Shown: positions 23,561-37,169 of the stretch, piece by piece
Position numbering within the stretch: position 1 is the first letter of the stretch
Layout: each line of letters starts with the position of its first letter
Source: Cladobotryum mycophilum
Lineage: Eukaryota > Ascomycota > Sordariomycetes > Hypocreales > Hypocreaceae
NCBI GenBank assembly: GCA_036429605.1
Contig: CM071589.1
Span: 4,154,001-4,218,000, forward strand
Direction: 5' to 3'
Length of the DNA: 64,000 nt
Program-made: the position numbers and the translations under genes
Notes under the pieces: generated by a model
Told to the model about the DNA's origin: nothing
What the model saw: only the letters and a program-made list of their open reading frames with translations
Databases searched by the model: none

Positions 23561-24432
23561 GTGCCGCCCCATAACACTATGTTCCCCCTATAACCATAAT
23601 ATAAACAATAAGTATTATATTTTTAACACCATACTTTATAGAATAAGAATATTATTAAATTAAATCTAATTAAAACTATTTTTTTACTATAATAAAAACA
23701 AATAAAGATAAAGAAACCTTTATTAATAAAGCTTTTAAAAAAGATATAAAATAGTCTTTTTATTATAATTATAAATTAATACTATAGAATTCCTTAGATA
23801 ACTTTATACGATTAATATTAAGGTATAAAACTAATTTAAAAAACTAAAAAAAAAACGTTTAAAAACTATTATAACTTTTAAAAAGAATCTTATAGATTAG
23901 GTTATAGTTAAGGAATCCTAAAACTAGGTCTCTAGTTATAAGCAAATATAATCCTTTACTTAACTTATCTTAGATTATAATAATTAAAATAAATAATTAA
24001 AATATTATTAAATTAATAAGTTCTTTAAATGTAATAGTAAGATTAAGACAAAGGTTCCCAGGGGAATTAAGGCCGTTCAAACGATTAGTATAATTAAGGA
24101 AGTTATATAAGAATTTTATAATTATTTAAATAACTAGATTAAGGCTAAGTCTATTAGAATAACCTAAATCTATAACTTTAATAAGAGTAGGCTTATAAAA
24201 GGAAAAACTAAAATAAGAAAAATAATAGAAATAAGTTTAATAATAGTAGTAACTATTATAACAAGTAGCTCTTACAAATAGGTTACTATTATAGAGTATA
24301 TTAGTACTAATAGCTTATATTAAGCCTTATATAATCTATATAAAAAGATAATCTAGTAATAGTAGTTTATTAATAAAATCCTTAATTAAGTATATAACTT
24401 AAGTCTTATAGACTAAGTAAATATAAGAATAT
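23561..24432. repeat. Remnant of unclassified transposon (family F, copy 1)
   Basis: Begins with a GC-richer islet (GTGCCGCCCCATAACACTAT). The following 350 bp align by eye with 53310-53688 (shared ACTATAGAATTCCTTAGATA and AAACTAATTTAAAAAACTAA), so this is a second dispersed repeat family. Its distal part (about 24020-24290) has the uneven composition of degraded coding sequence; no protein is recoverable. Confidence 0.4.
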
Positions 24433-24607
24433 TATAATAACACCTTATAAGATCACCAGGTAAGCAAGATCAAAACGTAGGTATTATATTATGCACAAGC
24501 TTAAGCTTGTGCGTTCAACTGTTGTGCGAGAGACGCGCGACTTATGCAGGATTACCCCGCATCTCTATTACGTCACGCGTCCGGGTAATCTTCAGGACAG
24601 CGTTACA
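24433..24607. repeat. Solo LTR of the Ty3/gypsy family, lightly mutated
   Basis: 175 bp, collinear with the 174-bp LTRs at 55567 and 62479, including the 20-bp palindrome and the GC-rich end. It is flanked on both sides by AATAT (24428-24432 and 24608-24612), a 5-bp target duplication, so it arose by LTR-LTR recombination after a full insertion. Only a few positions differ (for example the first TG is TA, and one extra A), far less decay than the surrounding DNA. Confidence 0.9.
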
Positions 24608-26573
24608 AATATTAAAAAAATAACTAGAATAAGTGTTTTTTTTTAAGATAATACTAAAAATCTAGTTTTTATAAAAAATCTTAATGTTAAATAATTATAT
24701 AACTTATTTTTTTTAATTTTATATATTTAACCTAAATTAATTATATATAATTTTATTTATTTATTATTATATAATTTATATATTATATAATTATTTAATA
24801 TTAATATTTTAATCCTTTAAAATATATTTCTATTAAAATATTTAAAAGTTTATTTTTTTAAATCTTAGCTTTTATATAAAAATAATATTTCTTATATATA
24901 TATATTTTTATAATTAAAAACACCTTTACTAAAATAAATATTAAATTAAGATTTTATACTATTAATATTTATTCTATAAATATTAAATAAGCCTTAAAGA
25001 GTGTAATTAAGCTTAAATAGTCTCTTTTAATACTAGACCTTTTTATAATAGTAAAAAAACCTAGAATTAATAAAAATAAAGTCTAGTATATGCTTTAAAG
25101 CTTTAAGAAAATCAGAGAGTAATTAGATCTTATGTACAAAGATCTAGATTATATAAATTATAGTTTATAAGGTTTATAGACTATTATAAAAAAGGTAAAG
25201 AAAGAACTTATACAATATTTACATTAATAAAAACTATCTCATTAAAGTAATACAAAAATAACTTTAAAAATACTTATAATAAAATTAAAATAATAAATTA
25301 AAAAAAGATTAATTAATGAAAAAATTATTTATCTCAAAAACTAAATTGAATATTATATAAAATATAATTCATATAAAAAAGATATTTAAAAGTATGAGAT
25401 TATTAGACTTTTTAAGAAAATCTTTTAATACTATTTAACCATAAAACTAAAAGTTTAATTATGTTTAAAGGAAAAAAACTTAAAATATTTTATTAATTAA
25501 ATATTAAAGGTTTTTAATTAACCTTTAAAAAATATATTAATATTAGTAGAATTTTACAAAGAATAAAAGAATATTTAAAAGCTCTAAGAATACTTAAATG
25601 AAAATCATAATAATTAAATTTAAAAGTGGCTTATAAACAAAGATTAAATCTTAAAAGAATATAAAAATATTTTAGTGATATTTATAAAAAAGTCTTCTCC
25701 TTTAGAGAATTGGTCTTTGTAACTTATTTAATTATACGAATTCATTATAATAAATAAGTTTAGTTTTAATTTATTAAAATCTAAATATTATATATTTTAA
25801 TAAAGTATTTATTATTTAATTATATAATTAAAATAGTAATTAAGCAGTTATAAATTATTATTACTTTTATGTAGTTTTTTAATTTTATAATTAAATAATA
25901 AATATAATATTTAATACTTATGTTTTTAATACATTTGTTATTAAGTTATTTAAAAGAAAATAATAATAGTAAAAGTAATCTTATATTAAGAATATATTAA
26001 TTATATAATAAGTATGTTATTAAAATATATATAATTTAGATTTTAATAAGATAACACTAAGCCTGTCTATTATAATCAATTAATATAATTAAGTAAGTCA
26101 CAAAGACCCTTCCCTTAAGAGGAATTACTATTACTTTTAGTTATTGAAAATATAAATATTATTATTTTCCTTTACTTATATAATTGAATTCTTTTTAAGA
26201 TTACAATTAAGTTAGTAACTTTATTAAAAAAAGTAATAGAATAATTTAAATAAAAAACCTAAATATAAATTCTATTAAAACTAAAAAATAAACTAAATAA
26301 AAGATAATAAAAAATAACTAATATAAATTTTTTTAAGTAATTCAAATTGTATTATAAATAAGAAATATAATAAAAAAAGCTTAGGTTTAATTATAAAGTT
26401 TAAAAAAAAACCTAAATAATTTAAATAAAAAGTTATAAAAATAAAAAGAATTAAAAGTAAGAATATATATATTTATTAGATTAATATTTTAATTACAGAA
26501 TTTAATAATAGGTATATTATTAAAATATATAAAATTAAGATTTTAATAAAATAAAATAAAATATATTTATTTT
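24608..26573. repeat. AT-rich transposon remnants incl. family B ends
   Basis: Degraded repeats. Family B end motifs are visible inverted at about 25690-25810 (GGTCTTTGTAACTTATTTAA) and forward at about 26030-26115 (TAAGTCACAAAGACCC). The part 24900-25660 may be degraded coding sequence of another element; I cannot identify it. Confidence 0.4.
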
Positions 26574-27174
26574 TAAGTATTACTATTTGGGCTATAATAT
26601 ATTACTATTCAGGCTATAATTAACTCAAGCTAGCCTAGTATTATAACTATTACTTTAGCTCCTGTATTAAGGCTATAGTTATAGCAGGGCTTATATTTAA
26701 GTACTATAATTATAGTATATTTAATTACTATAAGCTAACTAAATATACTATAATAATAATAACTAGCTGTAATACCTAATTGTAATACCTAATCGCATTA
26801 GCTAATTGTAATAGCTAATTAAAATAAGTAATGCAAATACTTAATATAAATACCTAATATAAATGCCTAATTAAAATAGCTAATTAAAATAATTAATTAA
26901 ACTAATTAATTAAACTAACTAAAATAAATAATTAATATAAATAATTAATTGAATTAATTAATATAAAAGATATAGTTATAATAGTTATTATATTATTATA
27001 AGGTATTTCATTAGGTTATAGTAATTAAATATACTATTTTTATTATAGTTAAATATAAGCTTTATTATAACTAAGGGTTAATAGTTTAGTATATTATATT
27101 AGGTTAAAAGTAGAAAGGTTTTAGAAAATATAGCATAAATAGTAATATATTATAGCTTGAATAGTAATACTCTT
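26574..27174. mobile_element. Family C inverted-repeat element (MITE-like), degraded copy
   Basis: Left end AAGTATTACTATTTGGGCTA and right end mirror it as TAGCTTGAATAGTAATACTC. About 0.6 kb, collinear with the better preserved copy at 46132-46680. The interior carries imprecise short repeats of the type TAATTGTAATACCTAA. No coding capacity. Confidence 0.65.
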
Positions 27175-27750
27175 ATTTTCTTCGGGGATAGGTTTTTGTA
27201 AGATGTTTAATTATATTATTTAATTATATAATTAAAATAATAATTAAATAATTATATATATTACTAGTTTTAATTAGTTAAGATTTAATAAAAACAGTGT
27301 TTATTTAAACTTTAATTTTAATAATATAATTAATGCTTTTAATATAATAAAACATTTAAAAATATATTAAATTTAAAATTAGCTAATAACTTATAGTATT
27401 AATTATATTTTATAATTAGTATATTCTTAAGGTGAGATTATTTTTATTATTAGTACTATATTTTGTGAAATAATTTAATAATAACTATATTAAAGATATA
27501 GGTATTGAATACTATATTTACTATTTACTTATAAAATTAAAAAATTAATAAAAATATTTTTAATATAAATTTCTTAAAATTATTAAGATTAATATTTTTA
27601 TTAAATCTTTATTAAATAATGTAAAAATAAAAATGATTTAATTTTTTTTAAATATTTAATTTACTTTTAAATAATATTATAATAATCTTATTAAAATATA
27701 AGATTAAAGAATTAATATAGAATAATTATTAATTAAATGTAATTAAAAAG

Positions 27751-27924
27751 TGTAATAATACCTTATAAGATCACCAGGTAAGCAAGATTAAACGTAGGTA
27801 TTATTTTATGCATAAGCTTAAGCTTATGCATTTAACTATTGTGCGAGAGACGCGTGACTTATGCAGGATTACCCTATATCTCTATTATATTATGCGTTCA
27901 GGTAATCTTCGGGATAGCGTTATA
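27751..27924 (-). repeat. LTR (downstream copy) of degraded Ty3 element
   Basis: Collinear with the intact LTR; the palindrome is changed to GCATAAGCTTAAGCTTATGC, still symmetrical. Confidence 0.9.
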
Positions 27925-28075
27925 ATTTTCCTCTTTTTATAGCAACCGTCCCGGTTACTTAAAACATTAATTAAGACCCTGCATATTTTAAAATATATCT
28001 TAAGTATATATATTTCTTATATTTTCTTTATAACTATTTTTATTACGATTTAATTATAATTTCTTCGATTTTATT

Positions 28076-29638
28076 ATAGCTTAATAATATTCTTCTTAAG
28101 AATATTTAACATTAAATCATACTTATTCCACCTCCGGGATAAGTAATAGAATGTCTTGAAGTAGTTTGGTTATAATATAACGAAGCTAATATTTAAATAT
28201 AGATCGCTTAATAAACGAAATCTTAACCCTAACCCGTAGTATTATTAATACTCTTACGCAAAAAAGTATAGGATTATAGGAATATTACTATACTCCTTGA
28301 AAAAGATCTTAAGTAGGTTTATATATTGGTTCAGAAAGTAAACGTTTTTCTATACAATATATATTCTTCTTGGCTAAAAATCACTCGCTTTACCTATCTA
28401 TAATTAATAATCTAAAGAAAGAAATTAATAAGATAAACATTAATAAATTAAATATTAATAATATAGAGTTTATTAATACTCGTTCTATAAGTCTTATTGA
28501 ATACTTTAAGTCTCCTTTAATTAAGAGTAAACCAGTTCCTGAGAAAACGTCTAGCCCTGTGAGTAATAAGGTTAGAGTTTATGATGTTTTACTGATGTTA
28601 CGTAGCTTAATCTTAGTGCACCCGTCTATAATTTGTGTTCTTTTTTTTACTATAATTTAAATCTTAAAGAAATAAATAATCTAGATAAAAAGATAGATTC
28701 TTTTTTTAATACCTAGGATATAAATCGCTTATAGTATATATATTACTTATAATTGTAAGTATATGATTAGGCTATATGTTATAAAAACATAAAATATTTT
28801 CTTAAGTTTTTTTTTATATATTATATTTTTATAAAATAAATATAATCTTATTATATATTTTACTATACTAATAAACAAATATATAAAACTATAAGTATCT
28901 TTAACTTTTATACAATTTGCTTATATTTTTGGTATTTTTGATAGTTTTTTCTAGGCTATTACTATAATATCTAAAGATCGGAATAATCTTTCTTTTTTAT
29001 TAAGTTTCGCCTATAAATTCTATAATTTCTAATAAGATAACGAAAATAATAATAAAATTATTAAATTTCTTTTAAAAGATAATAAATAAGGCTTATTATT
29101 AAAAAAGTCTAGTCTAAAGTAAATCTCCTGCGCCTCCTTCTAGCTTATTAAAACGTTTTCTAATACCAAAACCCAATATTACTACCACTAGAATATTACC
29201 AATAGTAAAAAAAATTAAATAGTATATTATTTTTTTATTTAATTACTCTACGATTTACTAATAATAAAATTTAGAATGCCTAAACTATATATAACCAGAC
29301 CCATAAATCCCACTAATAAAGGTTAAACGCTTAAGTCTAACCATTTCCTTATAATACTATATATATTTCTAAGTCAATCGTATAATTATTACTAATAAAC
29401 CCTTAAACCGCTTTTTATTATAAAATAATATAAATCTTTCTTATATTCTTATCTCCGCTTTAATAATACCAGTTATACTTTTTGGCAAAATACTATAGTC
29501 TTCTTTAAGCAAGATATTATATAGGCCTTAATAAGAGATTCTCGTGGTAAGGATAATAAGAAAAAGATAAAAGAATAATAGATAAAAACAGTTTAGGGTT
29601 ATATAAACGAGTTCTTAATTACTTTATCTTAACATTAA
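28076..29638 (+). pseudogene. RIP-degraded copy of the antisense cargo gene
   Basis: Collinear with 55892-57453. The start codon is ATA (28076), the stop TAA is at 29636. A 96-codon frame survives at 28370-28660 and still reads INKININKLNINNIEFI where the intact copy reads INEMDIDKLNVNDVEFV. The first intron keeps its GTGAGT donor and TTACTGATG...GTAG acceptor region; intron 2 keeps TTCTAG but its donor is ATAAGT. Its presence at the same position and strand shows that the cargo gene predates the split between the two copies. Confidence 0.85.
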
Positions 29639-29702
29639 AAAGAATTATAGGTATATTACTATAGTATCTTAGAGTTTTACTTTTATAAATAAGATTTTTA
29701 CT

Positions 29703-32700
29703 TTATTTTTATATATATCTTTTTTTATTATAACTTTTTTACTTAAAATTTTTAATATTCCCTAATAACTTTTTACACATTTTCTATATATTCCTTATAA
29801 ATCTATTTATTATATTCTATTAACCACCTTTTCTATTTTACTAAATAAAACGTTCTAGATTTACTTTTTTTTAATCCTTAACTAATTTAATTTTTTATTC
29901 ATCGAAGTCATCTAACTCTAGTATTAGTAATTAGTTTTTTTATTTAAAAATCATTAAATCTATAGTTCTAATAAACTAACATAAAAAACATTATATAGAC
30001 TACTATACTTTAAGAATAGAGCTATTTTATATACTTAGTTCCTAATTTATTTAAGTACTTATAATAGTCTTAAATAATAAGGTATTAATTTTTATTATTT
30101 TTTTTAAACCTAAAATTTTTTATAGATAATCCTACTAAATCGCTTATTTTAAAATATTACTTTTTATAATATAAATTATAATTTTTTATTTATCTTTTAA
30201 CTATAATACTTTAATAATCCTGTAGTTTTTGTTTAAGTTAATATAATTTTTTTATGTAAGCCTTTATATCTAGGACCTCCTTTTAAAGGGTATTATCCTC
30301 GATGTCTAGACGGAATTCTAAAATATAACCCATTAATACTTTAAAAAAAGATATACCTATTATTATATTTTTAATAGCATTTATAGTATATTATATTTTT
30401 ACTAATAATCATAATTATACTAATAGTATATTGCCTATAAAACATTATAAATAATACTTAATAGATTAATTTTTTTTATTTATTCGTCTATTTAAGAATA
30501 AAAAGTAATTAATAAACGTTTTTAAATTTTTATATAAAAATAAATTAATAATTAAAATTTATTTATAAATAAAAATCCTTTATTGAATATAATTTCTTGT
30601 AAAAATCTTAAAAACTATAGTTTAATTTTAATATAAAACAATTCAGTTAGTTTATTTATTATAATTATTATAAAAACTAGAAAAAAAGTATATATTTAAT
30701 ATATCGATTAATGATTATTAATATAATATTAACTTTTTTGTTATTAAACAAAACTATTAAAAGTTCTATTACAAAATCTATTAATAGTTCTTTTATTAAT
30801 TAACTAAAAAGCAAAAGTAATTCAAGTTTTCCCTATAGCTTATACCTTTTAATCATAACTTCTATATAAATTAGACATTCTTAAATATATTTTTTAATAT
30901 CTTTTCCTATATCCTTCTAATAGAACTTCCTTTATAATAATTCTTTTATTTATAACTCTTTAAAATAACTTACTAAAGGATCATTATAATAAAATAATAA
31001 TAATTCTTAACAAATTATTATCTTTTCTAAAACATAGATATAATTCTAATAAATAATTAGATTATTATACCCTATAGCTTACTTTAGGTTTTTTATAAAA
31101 AAATCAGGGTTTTTTCAACGTCGGAGTTCAGGATCTTCCTCTTAACCTTACTATAACAATTTTAATAGTAGTCTTCCTATATTATTATCAAAAAGAGTAT
31201 TAGTAAAAACAGCTTTATAGGCTTTTTACCTTAATACTTACTACTCTTTTATAATAAGGTTTTATAAATATACTATCCTTCCGAAAGGATTATCTCCCTG
31301 ATTTACTATTAGATTCTGTAGTTTACTTTATAATAAAATAAGAAATTCCTAATTCAAAGATAATTCTTTTTTATAATCGGGTTATCTTAACGGCCTATTA
31401 GCAGGATTAGTCTTTCCTACTTAATGCTTAATCATAAAGTCATAAAAAGTTAGGTAAATACACTATCTAGTTTGTCTACCATTTAATTTCAGCTATTTTA
31501 TAAAAGATTAAAAATTCTAATAATCACTCTAGACTTTAGTTTAACCTTAAGTACCTTTTATATAATATCTCTAATATTTAAATGCCATTATAATTACTAG
31601 TATTTCTTAGTTTAGTATACTATAATTAAGCTTAGCGTTATAAAATACCCGCGACTAAAAGGCTATTAAATACTATTTTTTTCCTTATCTGGTTAGAATA
31701 ATATAATAGTAGTAGCGAACTTTAAAGCATCGGTCTCTATACAAATAGGCTTTTTCAGGTTATAATATTATAGTAAAGAAGCGTTCTAGAAAGCCTAAAT
31801 AAACTAATAAAAAGCAGCTTTTTAACATTCCCTAAGTACTACCTAACCTAGTTTTCGCCCATTCTTTATACCTTTTAATAGTTTATATAATAGATAAACA
31901 ATTATTGAATATCCTTTAATAAATCAACGATAAAAATTACAAACCCCTAAAAAAACTTGGATTTCTTAATATATAATAGGTTCCTACTATATCAAGATCG
32001 TTTCTACTTATTTCAGATTTATTACAACTCCTTTATCCAATACCATAAATCCTAAAAATTTAACTTTATTCTAAATAAAAAAACATTTATTAGATTAAGT
32101 GTATAGTTTAGCTTTTCTTAGTTATTCTAAGATTTCTTATATATAAGAAATATAAGATTCATAATCTAAAAAAAGATTAAAATATCATTAAGATAAGCAA
32201 TATATATACAATCTAATAAATTACCTAATATTTAATAAATATAATTCTAAAATATAACTAAAGCATTAGTTAATCCCATAAACATAATTAAAAATTCATA
32301 ATAATTATAATAAGTATAAAATATAGTTTTCTATTTATTACCCTTTTTAATACATATACAATAATATATATCTTTAATATTAATTTTAATAAAATAATTT
32401 AAACCTTTAACTCGATCTATAATTTTAATAATAAAAGAAAGAGAATAACGATTTTTAATCGTAATTTAATTTAATCCTCGATAATCTATACATAAACAAA
32501 GACTTTTGTCCTTTTTTAGTATAAATAAAATAGATGCGCCTACTGGACTTTTTAAAGGGCGAATTTATCCTTTTACTAAGTTTTCTTTTAAATATTCTCA
32601 TAACGCTTCTAATTCAGCAAGGGATAGTAAATAAATCAGACCATAAGAAGAAAAGGCTCCTTTAGTCAGCTCAATTATATGATCCGTTTGTTTAAAATAA

Positions 32701-33380
32701 AGAAGAATCCCTGTATTATCGACTAAAAAAACATTTTTCCACTTTTAAAAAAGTAGTAGGATTTGCGAAAAATCTAATATAATTTCCTCTGTTTTATCTA
32801 GAAGATATAAGAGATTAAGGTTTATAGAAATAAATAAAATATATATATAACTTACATACTTTTTCTAAAATCAATGCTTAGAAATCTTTTTTAGATTTTT
32901 CTAATTATATTTAAACCACTAGCTTTAATTATAAAAGTATAAATAAATATAAAACTTAGATAATATAATTATAGATAATAATATAAGACTACCCTATTCT
33001 TAAGGGTTTTGATTAATGTCTATACATAACCTTATAAAGGTTTTAATAGTTCTCTAAGTATCTATAAGTTAAAGCGGGACTTCCTAGACTCCATAAGTCT
33101 TTATACCTTTTTCCTCTATATCTTATAGATAAAACAGAATAATTATTAAGTTTTTTATTAATTTATATTTTTCTATAAAAGTCATATTAATAATATTAAC
33201 TTTTACACCATTATCTAAATTAGTATATATATTATAAAAAAACAGTCTATAAATTTTAACTAAAATATAAAAATATATATAAATTATAATCAGGACTTTA
33301 GGAATTACCTTAATAGGTACTTAAGGGGCCGTATAAAAGAATTTTAGTCTAACCCCTTCCTTTTTTCTTTCTTATTCTTT
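29703..33380 (-). pseudogene. Degraded pol
   Basis: Collinear with the intact pol (57513-61199), with in-frame stops throughout. The boundaries are taken from alignment to the intact element and are good to a few bases. Confidence 0.85.
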
Positions 33381-34615
33381 TTCTTTTTCTTAAAAGATAA
33401 AAACAATTTATTAACTTCAACTTCTTAAACCTTTATAAAAAGTTAATTATATTAATTTCTTAAATATATATCACTTCTATAATTATAATATTACCTTATA
33501 TTCCTATTAACATTAAGTATATTCTTTTTTAAAAATCCCTCTTAAATAAAAAATCTAGAAGACACTTATTTTAGCTTATTTTTCTTAATAATAATTATTT
33601 ATAAAATTAATAAAACTTACTTATATAGTTTATTTTTTTTAAAAGAATAGTATAAAACTTAATATGTTTTTATTAGAATTAACTCTTTTTTTCTTCCTTT
33701 TTTAGTACCTTACGTTTTTTTATAGGTTATAAAATCTTTTAATAGTATATAACTAATATAACCATTTCTTTACGATTCTTTAAAAAAAGCTTTCTCCTAT
33801 AATAATCTAATATTACAGGTTCTCCTATAGCTTTATGTAAAAGCTATAAGTATATTATAATTCTAAGGCTATTAAGAATTAACTCTTTAATAAGTTTAAG
33901 TATATATAAAAGTCTTAAAAAAATTAGTATTCCTATTATTTTACTTTCTCAATGGTTTATATAATATACGGTTTATAGATATCTATATTCTTTAATAATA
34001 ATATAATCTAATTTTTAAAATATTTTTAATTATTTTTTAATTTCTATTAAGTTTTAGGTAATTTTTAGTATTTTAAATAAAGTTCCTATTAGGTTTAGTA
34101 TTTAATATCTATATAATTAACTTTAAAAAAAACCTTTAAATAACCTTTATAATACTTTTTCTTTTACTTTAAAAATACTTAATATAAATTACAGAACCAT
34201 TTTTCTTTTACTTAAAAAAAGTATTTATAGTAAATATAATAAGATTCTTAATTTTTATACCATTATTTTTCTCTAAACTATTTAATAAACTATTAGAATA
34301 ATTGCCTTAATGTTATAATAACTTTTTAAGATTTTTTCTTAATTAGCCTACTGCTTTACTTAACTTCTAATACTCTTTTAATTAAGTGATTTTATTATAA
34401 AATATAATATTATCGCTCTTTAATTATTATCCTAGAATATTAGGTTCTTATAATAAATCTAAAAGTAATAATTATTAAGTTGATCTTATATAACCTATTA
34501 CTTGCTATTATAGTAATTTATTTTTAAAGAACCTTTTTATATATATTATCTATAAGGTTTCTTAAAAAGGATCCGAAAAGTCTATAGATCTCTAAGAATA
34601 GATATATAGAGCTAT
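33345..34615 (-). pseudogene. Degraded gag
   Basis: Collinear with the intact gag (61172-62443). The initiator ATG has become ATA. No residual frame of useful length. Confidence 0.8.
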
Positions 34616-34650
34616 TTTACTTAGATAATAATACTAAGAAGCTTAAAAAT

Positions 34651-34824
34651 TGTAATAATACCTTATAAAATTACTAGGTAAGTAAAATTAAACATAGGTA
34701 TTATTTTATATATAAGCTTAAGCTTATACGTTTAACTGTTATACGAGAGACGCGTGACTTATACAGGATTACCTCGCATCTCTATTACATCACGCGTCCG
34801 GGTAATCTTCGGGATAGCGTTACA
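34651..34824 (-). repeat. LTR (upstream copy) of degraded Ty3 element
   Basis: Collinear with the intact LTR. Less mutated at its GC-rich end than its partner (keeps TCACGCGTCCGGGTAATCTT). Confidence 0.9.
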
Positions 34825-35439
34825 AAAAGTTAATTATAAAAGTAATTAAAAAAAACTCAAAATTATATTTTATTTTATAAGATTTTTTTTAATTTATTAA
34901 AAATATTTAGAATTATTTAAAATATTATTAAAATAAAACTTTTTAAACCTTAATTTTATAGTATATATTTATAATTAATAATAATTCTTTTTATAAATTT
35001 TATTTATATTTTATTATTTTATTATTTTTAATAAATAAATAATTTTTTTATTTACATAAGATTAATTTTATAATATTAATAAAAAATTTTATATATAACC
35101 TTTTTATAATTATTTATATTTAAATCCTTTAAAGTATTTTTATTGTTTTTCTTTATTAATCTCTTAAGTATATAATAAAAAGATTTTTTTATTTATAATT
35201 ATAATAATTTTAATAATTCTTATATGTATTTATACTATTGTTTTTTTTTAATAAATTTAAGAATAATTATCTAAATCTTATATACAATATCATTTAATAT
35301 AAAATTTATAATTTATAAATATATAAATAAAATATTATCATTTAAGCTATAATATATTATCATATTAAAAACTTTAATAATATTATTAAAATTAAAATTA
35401 AAATAATTAATTTAATTAAACTTAAATTTACTTATATTC

Positions 35440-36095
35440 TTTATATAATACATTTATTATAATAATAAATAAACTAATAAATAAAAACTTTAAAAAATTA
35501 AATCTTTTATAAGTATTTAAAACTTTAAGATTATTTATAAATAAATAAACTTTCTTTTATATACTTAATATTAAAGTTATTTATATATATAATTATGTAT
35601 ATATATACTAATCTTATAAAGTCTATAATTAATAATAATTATTATTATTTTTAATAATTTAATAAATAACTAAAGTACTTAACTAATTTAAATCTAATTA
35701 TAAATTAAACTTAAAAAGAATATTAAAATAATTTAAAAAGAAATCTTAATTTAAGCTTTATAATAGTTAAACTAAAAAAACAAATAAAAAATTACTAAAA
35801 TAAATAAAAATTAATTAATTGAATTAAATAATAAAAAGAATTAAAAAAGAATTATAATATTTTAATAAAATCAATTATATAAATAAATAAAAAATTAATT
35901 AAATTTTAAAAAATTAAAAAATAATAATATATATAAATATTTAATTAACATTTTAATTATATAATCAAATAAGAAATACTTTATTAAAATATATAACAAG
36001 TAGATTTTACTAGAATAAGACTAAGACTATTTATTATAATTAATTAATATAATTAAACGAGTCATAAAGACTTATCCCCTAAGGGGGTTATAGTA
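35440..36095 (+). repeat. Family B arm
   Basis: Runs from the ATATTCTTTATATAATACAT block to the end motif near 36065-36090 (GAGTCATAAAGACTTATCCC). It matches the arms at 37170-37735 and 45000-45735. Confidence 0.5.
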
Positions 36096-36099
36096 GCTA

Positions 36100-37030
36100 T
36101 ATAGATTTTAATTTTGTGGTTAAATACTGAATATAGCATCTAGTGCCTTTATTTTTATTATATTTATTATTAGATCATTTAATACGTTATAATAATAATA
36201 AGAATGATTTTATTGTAAGGATATACTGGTTATAAAATAAGCTTAATACTATAAGCTACTGGCCAAATTTAAATCTTACTATATCTCTTAAAGCTTCTAA
36301 TAATAAATAAACTATTAAATTATTATAGTAAAAGCTTCAATTATATAATTAAATATAAAATTTAATTTATTAATTTAATTTAATCTATATCTATATATAT
36401 TTTATATAATATGTTTCTTATAATAACAAACTAAGTAATTTAAAGGATAAAGGTTTTTTAAAAAAACTAAATCCTTTATAAGTATTTAAGATTTTAAGAT
36501 TATGCATATTTTATATGTAAATCAATAAAACTTATTAATCATATTTAATATTATAATTATTTGTATATATAGTTGCTTATATATAATAATCTTATAAAAT
36601 AATTAATAAGTATAATTATTATTCTTAGTAGTTAAATAAATAAGCAAAAGACTTAATTAATTTAAATATAATTAGTAACTAATCTTTTAGAATGTTAAGC
36701 CTTATAATAAGCAAATAAAAAACTAAATAAAAAGTCATTAACATAAAAACTAAAAACTATAATTACATAGAATTATAATTAGTGAAGAGAGTATTACTAT
36801 TCGGACTATAATAGATTACTAATCGGGCTACGATGTATCTAGTTTTTAATGTTGTGGTTGAACGGTAAACGTAGCACCTAGTGCCTGTTTTTTTAACATA
36901 TTAATTATTAGATTATTTAATAAGGTATAGTAATAATAATAAGAATAATTCTGCCTTGAGTATACACTAGCTATAAAATAAGATTAATACTATAAGCTAT
37001 TAGCTAACTCTAGACCTTAGTATACCCTTT
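36100..37030. repeat. Two central segments of family B and a family C end fragment
   Basis: Segments at about 36105-36300 and 36840-37020 both contain GCATCTAGTGCC / GCACCTAGTGCC followed by the AATAAGGTATAGTAATAATA block and represent the middle of family B. Between them, at 36786-36835, lies a left-end fragment of family C (GAGTATTACTATTCGGACTA). Confidence 0.4.
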
Positions 37031-37169
37031 AAATATTTTTTATAAATATAAATATTCCTTGAGAAGTAATATTAAAATACTAATATTTATTAAAATTAAA
37101 GTTTAAGTAATTAATTTTATTAAATCTAAATTTATTTATATTCTTTTATATAATATATATACTATAATA

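Larger units (their letters stand above)
27751..34824 (-). mobile_element. Full-length RIP-degraded Ty3/gypsy chromovirus carrying the antisense gene
   Basis: 7074 bp, bounded by LTRs 27751-27924 and 34651-34824 and by the 5-bp duplication AAAAG (27746-27750 and 34825-34829). It is collinear over its whole length with the intact 7086-bp element at 55567-62652 and in the same orientation (retroviral genes on the minus strand). All long frames are destroyed by transitions. It is an independent insertion, since the target duplication differs. Confidence 0.93.

Noticed and set aside
28222..28238. Telomere-like TTAACCCTAACCC word
   Set aside because: It corresponds base for base to TTGACCCCAACCC in the cargo gene of the intact element; RIP-type transitions produced it by chance. 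There is no tandem array.
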